Part shown: positions 1 to 8,519 of the stretch, piece after piece | How positions within the stretch are numbered: position 1 is the stretch's first letter | Layout of the letters: each line of letters begins with the position of its first letter | Source of the DNA: AP-15 sp963789025 | Lineage (GTDB): Bacteria; Pseudomonadota; Alphaproteobacteria; ATCC43930; CGMCC-115725 | DNA length: 64,000 nt | Reading direction: 5' to 3' | Assembly: GCA_963789025.1 (NCBI GenBank) | Contig: CAWBIT010000008.1 | Coordinates: 434,001 to 498,000, forward strand | Translations under genes and position numbers: made by a program | Notes under the pieces: model-generated | Seen by the model: only the letters and a program-made list of their open reading frames with translations | Databases searched by the model: none | Told to the model about the DNA's origin: nothing

Positions 1-247
1 GCACCTTGGCGCCATCGTGCTCCACATAGGCTTCCCTGACCAGATCATCTTCGATCTTGCCCTTGCATGCGGGATAGAAGATTTCCTCTTCGAGGATGGT
101 GTGCACGGTCAATTCAGTGCAGATCTGTCTTGCCAGGTGCTTCTTCTTACTGGCTTCCCCGGCGGCTTCGAACCTGGCGAACAGATCTTCCACCTTGCGA
201 TGATCGGCCTTCAAGAGGGCGATTGCGTCGGGTTGCGCGTCGGCCAT
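1..247 (-). CDS. Hemerythrin-domain protein, N-terminal part (runs off the left edge)
   Basis: The minus strand opens with ATG at 247, preceded by GGAG six bases upstream, and stays open to the window edge. The 82 visible residues contain the first hemerythrin helices: ADHRKVEDLFARFE, then ELTVHTILEEEIFYPA. In hemerythrin-like proteins the H of xADHRxV, the H of TVHTxLEEEIFYP and the E of EEEIFYP are iron ligands; all are present. The family binds a di-iron centre and is linked to O2 or NO sensing or iron storage. The C-terminal ligands lie outside the window, so completeness cannot be judged. Confidence 0.85.
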   Translation of the reverse strand, partial: MADAQPDAIALLKADHRKVEDLFARFEAAGEASKKKHLARQICTELTVHTILEEEIFYPACKGKIEDDLVREAYVEHDGAKV

Positions 248-1081
248 TAAAATCTCCATCGAACGAGAGGCGTTACGAAATCTCCCGTCCTCTGGGTCAT
301 TCAGATTTCGGGCCAGTGTCTGAATGAGGACACCCCTGCGAGTGCAATCGTTCCTCCTGACATGAAAGAACTTAGCCGCCCGACTGCTACGTTGCGCGAA
401 GAGGACACATTAATAGAGGCCTGCGATTTTACTGGATATTTTGGCTTCGGCGATTGGGTTATAGCGTCCCGCGAGGGACTCGCATTCGAAAACCGCGATC
501 GAAATCAACTGCGAGCCGGTGGCCACGCCGGTGCTCGAGCTAATTCAGGGCAAGCGTATGGCGGAGCCGTTCATTGCCCACGCGATCTCACCCGCGGCGA
601 AGGCGGAGTGGAGGGAGACGGATTCGGACTCGCGGTCCCCCAACAAGACGATCACACGACCGCGACAATCGCCAATTCGCCGGTCTGGCTATCCACCAGG
701 ATCGAACCCATCCTGTGGCCATTGACGGCGAGCCTCACGCACCATGACGAATGGAAGTAAATCCTCGTGACGCCATCAATAGCCTGGCTTGATACGGAAA
801 TGCTCATCAGATGCGGCTCGTGTGTTTACCACCAGAGGCCTTGGCATGTAGCGGTAATGGAAGGTCTCGACGATCTTTACTCGATTATCGCGGTGCGCAC
901 TGATGCAAGATCACCCCGAGTGCGTCTCCTCTTTACTTACCCCGCAGTAAAAATACGGCCTCTCGGTTATTGATCCGATTAAATCCGCGCATTCCGCCAT
1001 TGCACATTACGCATCGTAGTGATAGACGCCCCAAAGATTGATCGATCCTGGTCAACCTTCACTCTGTCTCGAAGGCAATGA
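248..1081. other. Stretch without a recognisable gene
   Basis: About 830 bases between the hemerythrin gene and the coiled-coil gene. Open frames exist on the plus strand (362-760, 519-725 and 767-973), but none has a recognisable family, a good ribosome-binding site or convincing composition. It may hold decayed coding sequence and the divergent promoters of the two flanking genes. Confidence 0.5.
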
Positions 1082-1549
1082 ATGTCAACATTCGACGAGA
1101 TCACTAAGGAGAAGCAACGGCTCGGCGAAGCGCTCGCGCGCGTCGATGCTCAGCGTGAAAAGCTCGCCAGCCAGCTCAACGAACTGGAGGCAACCGAGCG
1201 TGTGCTCGCGCGCTACAGTACGGGCACGCACGCGAGGAAGATGTCCTCAGCCAAAATGCCGACCACGGGAGTGAAGGCGGCGCCTCCAGCGAGACTACGC
1301 GGGCGCCGGCGCAGTGCGACCGCAAAATCAGCTGGCGGCGGCCGCCGCTCGCCGAACCTCAACGATCAGGTTCTTGCCCTGGCAACCGGCAAGACGCAGC
1401 AAGAAATCACCGCTGCATGCAAAGGCGTTCGCCCGAACCATGTCGGCGCCGCGATTGCCCGGCACAAGCGGGCCGGCCGTGTCGAAGAGCGCGATGGGAA
1501 GCTCTATGCCACACAGCCGAGCGGGACGGAGCAACGCGTCGCGGTCTGA
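1082..1549 (+). CDS. Conserved hypothetical protein, N-terminal coiled coil, basic linker, possible C-terminal HTH
   Basis: 155 codons. Residues about 1-42 form a heptad-rich coiled coil (ITKEKQRLGEALARVDAQRE...). Residues 43-88 are a basic, low-complexity linker rich in R, K, A and S. Residues about 90-145 read like a small winged-helix: LNDQVLALATGKTQQEITAA, then an HVGAAIARHKRAGRVEERDGKLY segment in which a positively charged helix precedes a beta wing. This suggests a DNA-binding protein that oligomerises through the coiled coil; that is inference, and I know no functional name. ATG at 1082 is chosen; an overlapping ATG lies at 1078 in another frame. A hairpin at 1569-1594 follows the stop. 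Confidence 0.7.
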   Translation: MSTFDEITKEKQRLGEALARVDAQREKLASQLNELEATERVLARYSTGTHARKMSSAKMPTTGVKAAPPARLRGRRRSATAKSAGGGRRSPNLNDQVLALATGKTQQEITAACKGVRPNHVGAAIARHKRAGRVEERDGKLYATQPSGTEQRVAV

Positions 1550-1568
1550 GGCGCGATAAAAAGAGCGC

Positions 1569-1594
1569 CGGCCGACTCCGAAGGGAGCCGGTCG
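1569..1594 (+). terminator. Hairpin downstream of the coiled-coil gene
   Basis: Arms 1569-1579 and 1584-1594 pair over 11 positions with one mismatch and one G-T pair, around a GAAG tetraloop, 20 bases after the stop codon. The tract that follows is only moderately T-rich (TCGTCGTGTTTG), so it may be a weak intrinsic terminator. Confidence 0.5.
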
Positions 1595-1653
1595 TCGTGT
1601 TTGCGTCACTCCGGTGAGTGTCCGCGTGGCGGGACGGCTCGCGGGGGCCGATT

Positions 1654-1690
1654 GCTCGAATCCATTTTTTTTTCCGGCGAGTCATACAAA
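1654..1690 (+). repeat. tRNA-3'-end-like segment (attachment-core-like), copy 1
   Basis: TCGAATCCATT followed by a T run and CCGGCGAGTCA resembles the T-loop-to-acceptor end seen at 62373 (TCGAATCCATTCCCCTCC). It lies just upstream of the first copy of a conserved small gene that recurs at 58609 next to another member of this repeat family. It is the most degenerate member. Confidence 0.35.
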
Positions 1691-1803
1691 CCCAATCACC
1701 GCGACAAATCGGGTGCCGAGCGACAAGCAGCTCGGGAAACCGGGGAATGTCGGTGGACCGGGGGAAACGCAGATGACGATTACTCGTAGAGAAATCCTCC
1801 GTC

Positions 1804-2106
1804 GTGTCCCCCCAGAGGCTAAAATTGGCTGAGCAACAATCCTGGCAGGACATCGCCCAATCAAAGGGGATGACCTATTTGCAGCGCCTACCCGAGGCCA
1901 TCCCGGACGGGCAATTCCTCGTGCACAATTCCGTGCTACCGACGCACCCCCTCGGGTCGCACGGTTTCCGCGTGTGGCTGCAAGCGCAAGATGAGCACCT
2001 TGAACCCTGCGACTGTGGGTGGACCCCCGAGCTGGGTAGGCACTATCGCGTGAAGCTAAAGATGCCGGTGCGCGTCAAAGCGGCTCGAGCCACCGATTTC
2101 GCCTGA
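1804..2106 (+). CDS. Conserved small hypothetical protein (copy 1 of 2)
   Basis: 100 codons from a GTG at 1804. The product carries EQQSWQDIAQSKGMTYLQRL, an LVHN...THPLGSHGF segment and a CDCGW motif near the C-terminus. No domain name is known to me. A second copy at 58609-58899 encodes about 88 percent the same residues over 95 positions. DNA homology between copies starts near 1812 and stops just after the stop codon, so the first five codons here are not shared. The two Cys of CDCGW are conserved in both copies and could bind a metal. Confidence 0.6.
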   Translation: MSPQRLKLAEQQSWQDIAQSKGMTYLQRLPEAIPDGQFLVHNSVLPTHPLGSHGFRVWLQAQDEHLEPCDCGWTPELGRHYRVKLKMPVRVKAARATDFA

Positions 2107-2143
2107 CTTCTCTGGTGGAAATCAAAAAGAGGACGGGCATGCC

Positions 2144-2410
2144 ATGTATCGTCGTTTCGTTTTTATCGTAACAATGGTATTACTTGTGTATGCTCCCATT
2201 GGCAATGCACTCGCCGGTCATGGGAGCGGCAGTCAATCCAGAACCGCTCACTTAAGTGCGCGCCATGCGATCTCGCCGCGTCACCACGCCCTAAGCGCTG
2301 ATAACAGCAACGAAAGTTACCGTTCGCAGCGACTACGGGCCAAATCCGAATGGCGTCAAGCTCTACACCGCGGGAATACGTCAGCGCCATTTCAAACGGC
2401 CACGCCGTGA
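2144..2410 (+). CDS. Small exported hypothetical protein
   Basis: 88 codons. Residues 1-24 form a typical signal peptide: a basic MYRR start, a hydrophobic FVFIVTMVLLVYAPIGNALA core and an Ala-X-Ala cleavage site before GHGSGSQ. The mature part of about 64 residues is polar, rich in H, S and R, without cysteines or a known domain. GAGGA lies about 10 bases upstream of the ATG. The gene follows the conserved small gene by 37 bases on the same strand. Confidence 0.5.
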   Translation: MYRRFVFIVTMVLLVYAPIGNALAGHGSGSQSRTAHLSARHAISPRHHALSADNSNESYRSQRLRAKSEWRQALHRGNTSAPFQTATP

Positions 2411-2723
2411 GGGCTGACGGCAGCCATCGAGAACCGCGTTCGCCTCTCAGAGCCGGTGCTGGGAGTATTGGTCAGTATATGAATTAACCCACCGAGCGCC
2501 GAGCTCGAGGCGGGCCGCCGGGTCGAGGAAGCACTCGAGCGGAATGCCCCGAATCTGTTGGCGGACTATCTTTATCTGTGGGAAACCACAACGGTACGAC
2601 AAGCCATTGAAACAGCTAGGACTTCTGTCTCGTCAGGCGGACATTCGTCGAGTTACTGGTGCCAGCAGCGTCAACTTGCGGCAAGCTGTCGAGCTCGCCG
2701 GGGAACCACGCGCCAGCACGCTG
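2411..2723. other. No recognised gene; possible decayed reading frame
   Basis: A plus-strand frame around 2496-2640 reads RRVEEALERNAPNLLADYLY, which looks protein-like, but it has no start signal and loses coherence after about 50 codons. Otherwise nothing is seen between the exported protein and the GFA gene. Confidence 0.35.
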
Positions 2724-3146
2724 TTACGTCTGGTTTGTGATCGGTGGTCGGCCCTGCCGGTGGTGCTCCATCCTCGACGGCAGACCAAGCCAAGGATGCA
2801 TCAACTCCTCCCAAATCGAGTCGCTGGGCGGTGGAAAGGCTGACGCGTCGAATGCGCCTACCGCGACCCCGCAGACCGCTGGGTTGCGATCCCCTTCCCA
2901 ATAAAGGGTGGTGCCGCAATTCGGGCAGAAATGAAATCGAATGCGGTAGCCGCTGTCCGCGTCGCGTTCGTAGATCTTCCGCTCGCCGTCGAGCCGCACT
3001 CGCTCTTTGGGATATGTCGCACCGAAATGGAAAGCCGTGCCGGTGCGACGCTGGCAAGCCTTGCAATTGCACAGATAAACCCGATCCGGTTCACCCGTGG
3101 CAATTACTCGAAGCGAGCCGCAATGGCATTGCCCGATCCGTTCCAC
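2724..3146 (-). CDS. GFA-family protein (glutathione-dependent formaldehyde-activating enzyme fold)
   Basis: 140 codons from a GTG at 3146 with GGAGG eight bases upstream; an upstream ATG at 3162 is out of frame. The zinc-binding cysteines of the CENP-V/GFA domain are visible: QCHCGSLRV, YLCNCKACQRRTG and FHFCPNCGTTLYWEG. The length is normal for the family. Proper Gfa condenses formaldehyde with glutathione, but most small GFA-domain proteins have unknown substrates. The gene lies 143 bases downstream of the catechol dioxygenase pseudogene on the same strand and may once have been co-transcribed with it. Confidence 0.85.
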   Translation of the reverse strand: MERIGQCHCGSLRVIATGEPDRVYLCNCKACQRRTGTAFHFGATYPKERVRLDGERKIYERDADSGYRIRFHFCPNCGTTLYWEGDRNPAVCGVAVGAFDASAFPPPSDSIWEELMHPWLGLPSRMEHHRQGRPPITNQT

Positions 3147-3289
3147 CGCCTCCTCCCGACATGGTTTGGCCGCATTTTGACCGATCCTACGGGTTGCCGT
3201 CGAGCCGCTTCGAGCAGAGGGGCCATTGGCGAGTGCATCAGGAAAGCTCGGTGAAGCGAACCTGTAACGTCAGGCCCGCTCCTGGACTA

Positions 3290-4209
3290 TCACGTGACGA
3301 CGCTCATGAAACGCTCGTTCAATTCGCGCTGATAATAAAAGATCGCCTTGCCGATCTGATCCATCGACCACACCCGCTTTGGGTTATCGGGGTAATAGAT
3401 GAAGCCGCCTGCGAACACCTCATTGCGGTTCCCAGACGGATCAAAGAAGTAGATCGTCTGACCGCGGGTGATGCCATGCCGGGTCGGGCCGATGTCGAGC
3501 GGGATGTCATAGCGCGCGATGATGTCCGCGGCTTGGCCGACCTCATGCACGAATTTAGCGAGAAAGCGACGTGGTGGAATTTGGCTGGCTCGGCTCGACG
3601 AATGAAGGCAACATCGTGCGCCTTGTTTGAACAGCTTAGGAACGCCGCCGCGATCCCGTTAGGCGTCTCTGCGGCTTCGGTCAGCGAAAAGTCAAGAACC
3701 TCAGTAAAGAACTCCACGACCTGATCGATGTTCGGCCCATGCAAGTTGCAGTGGTCGAACCGGGTCACCCGCATCCCGTGCGGTTCTTCCCGCCATATCT
3801 CAGGGTTGCGCGTCATCGGCCCGTGATCCGATAAAGTCATCTCCGAGAACAACTCGATCCGATGGCCGGTCGGCACGATGAAGCTCAGGCGGCGTCCGAG
3901 GCCGGGCTGTTGTCCCGCCGCGATTTCCTCGACCTCGATGCCGTGTTCCTTGATCCGGCGTGCCAAGGTGTCGAGATCGGATTCGCTCGCGACTTTGAAT
4001 CCCGCATAGTCCATCCCCGGCATATCCGCTGGGCGGAGAACGATGCTGTGGCGGTCAAACTCGTCCCAGGCACGCAAGTAGACGCGGCCATCGGCCTCGC
4101 GGCTGACCTCGTGCAGCCCGATGCGCTCGACATAATGCGTGACCGCCGCATCGAGATCGGTCACCCGGATCTGAATGTAACCGGGTCGCAGCACACCTTT
4201 CAGCGCCAT
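3290..4209 (-). pseudogene. Catechol 2,3-dioxygenase (XylE-type extradiol dioxygenase), single frameshift
   Basis: From ATG 4209 (GGAGG seven bases upstream) the frame reads MALKGVLRPGYIQIRVTDLD and continues through two vicinal-oxygen-chelate domains. The expected non-haem iron ligands are there: His in FDHCNLHGPN, His in KFHHVAF, and Glu in SGNRNEVF. Around 3556 the frame is lost (AFSLN then SCMRSAKP). The adjacent frame continues correctly with HEVGQAADIIARYDIPLDIG and GITRGQTIYFFDPSGNRNEVF to the stop at 3290, so one base is missing. The repaired product would be about 306 residues, the family's usual length. It would cleave catechol in meta position. A sequencing error is possible; all active-site residues survive. 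Confidence 0.85.
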
Positions 4210-4350
4210 GATAGCCTCCCGTTCCATGCTGTCATTCGGGCGAGCGCCGCCCTTCGGTCAATTTGGAATGTGCGTGTACACCCTCCCGCTAATTGGGCAA
4301 TGCAGCGTCTAGATCCGGACCCTACGATCGCGGATTCAGGGCGGGTTGCG

Positions 4351-4810
4351 TCAGGAGCCAAGCTCGCGAACCGCTTGCCCCACTGCCTCGGGTGTCTCCC
4401 GTGGCAGGAAGTGTCCCGCGATCGGCACGACCCGTCGCTGATATGGGCCGGTAAAAAACGCGGTCGTGGCGCTCTGATTACCGAGGTGGCGAGACGCCAT
4501 CGCTGCCGCCATGCAAGACAATCGTAGGGACCGTGATTTCGGGCTGTTTCACAAGCTCGGCCTCGACTGGCTCGAATGCGGGGTCACTCTCCGCCGCCCC
4601 GTAGCGGTGTCGGTAGGAATGGATCGCAACTTCGACAGGATCAAGGCAGGTCGCTTGCGATGAGACTTTTGGTCGCTTCCCGCACGAAGGCAGGCAGCCA
4701 AGCAACATCCGTGGCAGCCGACCGGGTAATAGCCATATGAGCATCCTGCTGGGGCACGATCGGGACGTTCGCCGCTTGCGCAGAAGCGACCCAACTCGGC
4801 AGAGTGGCAT
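4351..4810 (-). pseudogene. Alpha/beta hydrolase, C-terminal remnant with stop and frameshift
   Basis: One frame gives VEVAIHSYRHRYG, then TVPTIVLHGGSDGVSPPR and a stop. The next frame continues TTAFFTGPYQRRVVPIAGHFLPRETP to a TGA at 4351-4353. This matches the last third of a haloalkane-dehalogenase-type hydrolase: the Asp of GGSDG (charge-relay acid) and the His of AGHFLP (catalytic base) are present, but the nucleophile half is missing. Frames upstream of about 4640 also show breaks. The 5' remainder is gone where the PAP2 gene begins. Confidence 0.75.
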
Positions 4811-4887
4811 ACCCATGTCTGAGACATCGGACGCGGCGGTCACGATCGAACCTTAACAACCTCGTTGGTTTGGATATACGCGAAGGC

Positions 4888-5463
4888 ATGAACGCTCTAA
4901 CTGACTTTGGTGATGCAGCCGTATTACTGCCACTCTCGATTGTTATACTCTTGTGGATGCTGATACATCATGGGCGGACAGTATCCGTATCATGGGTTAT
5001 CGCAGTTAGTCTCTGTGTTGGTGCAACCACACTGCTGAAGGTATACTTTTACGCTTGCCCTCCCCAGCCCAATCTCGTCAGCCCGAGTGGTCATACCAGC
5101 CTCAGCGTCCTGATCTACGGGGCGATAGCGCTCGTGATCGCCGCCGAGCAGAGAGGATGGTCACGCGCCGTGATCTTTTTCTCCAGCACCGGCTTGATCG
5201 TGGTCATTGCCGGGTCTCGGTTATGGCTCAATGCCCACACCGCGCCCGAAGTCGCTATCGGTATCGTCATTGGCATCGCGACACTGACCCTATTTGCTGA
5301 TCGCTACAGACGCTCTAGAACGGAGGGGGTCTCGCTGAGCCCGTTCATTCTGTCGGTGGTTATGGTCATAGCCATCCTCCATGGACAGGAACTCCGCGCC
5401 GAAGCTTTCCTACACGCTATCAGCAACCATCTTCATCTTAAAAGCATCGCCTGCACGAGATGA
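4888..5463 (+). CDS. PAP2-superfamily membrane phosphatase
   Basis: 191 codons from ATG 4888 (GAAGG just upstream); an in-frame start at 4804 would add 28 residues overlapping the hydrolase remnant and is less likely. Five to six hydrophobic segments. The phosphatase motifs of the type 2 phosphatidic-acid phosphatase family appear in order: K51 in KVYFYACPP (the usual Arg-Pro is replaced by Pro-Pro), SPSGHTS at 65-71, and SRLWLNAHTAPE at 110-121 with the catalytic His117 and Glu121 in place of the usual Asp. It probably dephosphorylates a lipid phosphate at the periplasmic membrane face. The degenerate first motif leaves activity uncertain. Confidence 0.8.
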   Translation: MNALTDFGDAAVLLPLSIVILLWMLIHHGRTVSVSWVIAVSLCVGATTLLKVYFYACPPQPNLVSPSGHTSLSVLIYGAIALVIAAEQRGWSRAVIFFSSTGLIVVIAGSRLWLNAHTAPEVAIGIVIGIATLTLFADRYRRSRTEGVSLSPFILSVVMVIAILHGQELRAEAFLHAISNHLHLKSIACTR

Positions 5464-5566
5464 GACAACGTTGATCTACGCGATCTTTAACCCGATTCCA
5501 ATTTCGCAGTCAGGATCGTCTTCCTATCGCCGATCCGGCCAATGGGGACACCGCTGAGTGCGTGAT

Positions 5567-5989
5567 TTATGCTGCCGAAGCGATGTTGGCGGTGCCTTCC
5601 TCCGCCGCCTTTAGGACACCTTGCCAATCCAGGAACCCGACCGTGTTGTTGTCGTCGTCGATGTAGCGGATCGGGCCGAAGTTGGTGAAATAGAGGACGG
5701 TATCCTCGGGGAAGTTGGTCATGTCGTGGATGACACCGTTCGGCTCGTAGCCGTAGTCTCCGGTGATAGCGGTGATGCCGCCGTTTTCGACGCCGCCCCG
5801 CACCTCCATTTTCCCGGAAATGACGTAGTATTCACCGGCTCCCAGATGTTCGTGCCGGGGAATGCTGGAGCCCTTTGCGCAGTTCAGAAGAACCGTCCAG
5901 TGGCCGGTCTCCTGGGTGGCGCGCAGAAGCTTGAACCCGATCCCCGGATAGAACTGAATCCAGGGCTCCTGAGAGACAAGTGAGGGCAA
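5567..5989 (-). CDS. Cupin dioxygenase-like protein (2,4'-dihydroxyacetophenone dioxygenase type)
   Basis: 140 codons from a TTG at 5989 with GGGAG about eight bases upstream. A single cupin barrel: motif 1 is PRHEHLGAGEYYVISGKMEV with two His and a Glu as metal ligands; motif 2 is YGYEPNGVIHDMTNF with the third His. The overall pattern fits the family of 2,4'-dihydroxyacetophenone and acetylacetone dioxygenases, which cleave carbon-carbon bonds of small ketones with Fe(II). The substrate here is not known. It stands alone between PAP2 and mucR and faces both. Confidence 0.75.
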   Translation of the reverse strand: MPSLVSQEPWIQFYPGIGFKLLRATQETGHWTVLLNCAKGSSIPRHEHLGAGEYYVISGKMEVRGGVENGGITAITGDYGYEPNGVIHDMTNFPEDTVLYFTNFGPIRYIDDDNNTVGFLDWQGVLKAAEEGTANIASAA

Positions 5990-6202
5990 GGACGACTCCC
6001 GCCCGCCAAGTTATCCGGTCGAGATCCCCCGAGATTTCCGGCGACGACAAAGCCGCTCTTCGGATGATAATGACTGCACCCAACACAGCATTGGGCTGAT
6101 ATAGCAGGCGTCGGATCGGGCAAAGGCGTGGAGTATTTTGTCTTTGAAATGCTTTCCCGGCTCGTATATTGATCCGGTGAAAAATAAATCTCGGAGACTG
6201 CC

Positions 6203-6817
6203 ATGGATGCTCAAACCGTCAGTCCACTTCTCACGGCGAAGATCGTCGGGAGCTACCTGCGACATAATACAGTCGGGGCCAGTGGCCTTCCTGACCTCAT
6301 CGCTACCGTGCACCGAAGCCTTCGTGAGCTTGGACGGCAGGCTCCCGTCGAAGAAGTGCTTACCCCCGCCGTCTCGGTGCGCCAATCCGTCCGTCACGAC
6401 TACGTAGTTTGTCTGGAATGCGGTTATCGGGGGAAAACCCTACGCCGCCACATTAGCACCCGACACGGATTGAGCCGGGGTGAATATTTGCAACGCTGGG
6501 GATTGCAGCACGATCATCCATTGACCGCCCCGGCCTATTCAGAGCGTCGATCCACACTGGCAAAGCAACTCGGTCTGGGCCGCAAGCCAAAAACGGAGGC
6601 GGCACTGGCACCGAGACCAGCGGAAACCGCCGCAGAACATGTAGACAGGGAAGTCGAGGCGGCTCCAGAACCGACCCGGACCACTCGCTCCCGGTCGAAG
6701 TCCGATGTCGTGAATAAGTCACCCTCAGGGCCCACGAAGGCGAGGCAGAGGCGACCGCGCTCTCGGGTGGCACCGCCACAATCTGAGCCAGTCCCGACAC
6801 CCACGGCGGATGCTTGA
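6203..6817 (+). CDS. mucR: MucR/Ros-family zinc-finger regulator with long basic tail
   Basis: 204 codons. Residues 1-130 are a standard MucR: TAKIVGSYLRHNTVGASGLP, then the prokaryotic C2H2 finger CLECGYRGKTLRRHISTRH and the DNA-binding continuation GLSRGEYLQRWGL. MucR proteins are H-NS-like silencers binding AT-rich DNA in Hyphomicrobiales and often silence acquired genes. Here about 65 extra residues follow, rich in A, P, T, K and R (ETAAEHVDREVEAAPEPTRT, then an SRSK/ARQRRPRSR stretch), whereas the usual length is about 140. The complete IS1595 inserts 30 bases after the stop. A role in silencing this mobile-DNA region is inference. Confidence 0.9.
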   Translation: MDAQTVSPLLTAKIVGSYLRHNTVGASGLPDLIATVHRSLRELGRQAPVEEVLTPAVSVRQSVRHDYVVCLECGYRGKTLRRHISTRHGLSRGEYLQRWGLQHDHPLTAPAYSERRSTLAKQLGLGRKPKTEAALAPRPAETAAEHVDREVEAAPEPTRTTRSRSKSDVVNKSPSGPTKARQRRPRSRVAPPQSEPVPTPTADA

Positions 6818-6854
6818 TCGCGAGCCGAATTCAGGCTCGTGGGTCATAGAGGTT

Positions 6855-7881
6855 CCTGATTACGCACTATCCTCAGCCATCAAGGAGTGGTACAAAACAG
6901 GAACATGCGGCTGTTTATGCGGGTTTGAACGATGGCGCGCAACAAGGTGCAATTTCAAAAGGGGGTCAGCGAGGCCCAGTTTGCTGTTCTTTACGGAACA
7001 GAGGATCAGTGCCGGGAGGCGGTGATGCGCTGGCGCTGGCCGTCCGGCTTTGTCTGCCCGGTTTGCGCAGGGCAGCATCACAGCTTGGTCAAGACCCGGG
7101 CGCTTTACCAGTGTGCCGCCTGTCGACGGCAGACATCCGTGATCGCCGGAACGATTTTCGCGGCAACCAAGGTGCCGCTGTGCACTTGGTTTCGCGCCAT
7201 GTACCACCTCACTCAGAGCAAGGGCGGCATCTCCAGCATTGAGTTGGGCCGCCGGCTTGGCGTCACCCAGACCACCGCCTGGAAGATCAAGCACAAGCTC
7301 ATGCAGGCGATGATGGAGCGGGACGCCACAAAGCGCCTGACGGGACGGATCGAGATCGACAACGCCTATCTCGGCGGGGAGCGCAACGGCGGCAAGCGGG
7401 GCCGCGGTTCGCCGGGCAAGACGCCGATCGTGGCGGCGGTCGAAACCACACCACAGGGCAAGCCAATCCGTTTGAAGTTGCGCCGCGTGAAGGGTTTCCG
7501 CCGTGCCGAAATCGCGACCTTGGCGCAGCGCAATTTCCAGCCCGCCAGCACCGTTGTCAGTGACGGCCTGCACTGCTTCACTGGGGTCGGCAACGCCGGC
7601 TGCGTCCACCAGCCGATCATCACTGGATCCGGTCGCAAGGCCGCCCTGAACCCTGCCTTCAAGTGGGTCAACACCACCCTCGGCAACATCAAGAGCGCCA
7701 TCACTGGCACTTACCGCACCATCCGCGACAAGCATGTACCCCGCTACCTCGCCGAATTCGAGTACCGCTTCAACCGCCGATACGATCTCGCCGCGATGCC
7801 ACGCCTCGGCTATGTCGCAGTCCGAACCCCGCCGATGCCATACCGCCTCCTCAAATTGGCTGAGGATCATGCGTAATCAGG
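6855..7881 (+). mobile_element. Complete IS1595-family insertion sequence with 8-bp target duplication
   Basis: Terminal inverted repeats lie at 6855-6879 and 7857-7881 and match at 23 of 25 positions, both beginning CCTGATTACGCA. The direct repeat TAGAGGTT flanks both ends (6847-6854 and 7882-7889), the 8-bp duplication expected for IS1595. One transposase gene fills it. The intact ends and duplication indicate a recent, probably still mobile insertion. Confidence 0.95.
6932..7876 (+). CDS. IS1595-family transposase
   Basis: 314 codons. The N-terminus carries the zinc ribbon typical of IS1595 (FVCPVCAGQHH and YQCAACRRQ). A helix-turn-helix follows (SSIELGRRLGVTQTTAWKIK), then an ISXO2-type DDE nuclease: IEIDNAYLGGERNGGKRGRG with the first Asp, VVSDGLHCF with the second, and a C-terminal YLAEFEYRFNRRYD block. 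Complete, with no frameshift. It catalyses cut-and-paste or replicative movement of the element. Confidence 0.95.
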   Translation: MARNKVQFQKGVSEAQFAVLYGTEDQCREAVMRWRWPSGFVCPVCAGQHHSLVKTRALYQCAACRRQTSVIAGTIFAATKVPLCTWFRAMYHLTQSKGGISSIELGRRLGVTQTTAWKIKHKLMQAMMERDATKRLTGRIEIDNAYLGGERNGGKRGRGSPGKTPIVAAVETTPQGKPIRLKLRRVKGFRRAEIATLAQRNFQPASTVVSDGLHCFTGVGNAGCVHQPIITGSGRKAALNPAFKWVNTTLGNIKSAITGTYRTIRDKHVPRYLAEFEYRFNRRYDLAAMPRLGYVAVRTPPMPYRLLKLAEDHA

Positions 7882-8317
7882 TAGAGGTTTACCGGAGCAA
7901 GGATCTTCGCTTCTCGACCCGCTGTAACCGATCAAGTCGGGGGCACGCAAATTCCTGGAATGGAAGGGACTAAAACACCTCCCGACGATGGGTACCCCTT
8001 TTGTGAATTGACGCCCCCGGTGTCAGGAAGGGCGAGATCGGGCGAGGCCGATCGAGGGGAGGCCCCCACGGAGCCTCCGGTCGGCTACGGATGGACGCAT
8101 TGTTCCATCTTTCCGGAGTCCCAATCTGGAACGACGGCGGCTCCGCGTTTCAGGTGGGCCGGTCGTGGGACAATAATCTGATCGACACCTCTGCTCGTCC
8201 CGCGGCGCTGGAGCCCATTCCGGACTACACCTTAGGTCAGTTTGACGCCCCGCACCTCGCTGTAAAGACCACCGACATAATTTCAAGACCGAGTGTTCTC
8301 CGCGCGCGGCAATGGGG

Positions 8318-8445
8318 AAGTCTGGTGCCGGGATTGCAACCACCAGATCGAGCCCGAATCGCCAGTGCTCCGATTGGCGCGAGCGGCTAGTGTGCTCCCG
8401 CTGCGGGCAGCCGGTAGGTGTACACGGGGGCAATCGGGGACGAAG
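8318..8445 (+). pseudogene. Zinc-ribbon protein fragment
   Basis: One frame reads GEVWCRDCNHQIEPESP, and a shifted frame reads SDWRERLVCSRCG. Together they resemble a common small alphaproteobacterial protein with paired CxxC motifs. No start is evident and the frame breaks near 8370, so this is a decayed piece. Confidence 0.45.
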
Positions 8446-8519
8446 CAGCGAGAATAGCCGGCTCTTGATCGAAAGACACGCGCGGGCTGGGTCACGGGAG
8501 GCTTCGGCCTACATCGCGA

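Noticed and set aside
2744..3724. 326-codon plus-strand open frame
   Set aside because: Antisense of the GFA and catechol dioxygenase genes.
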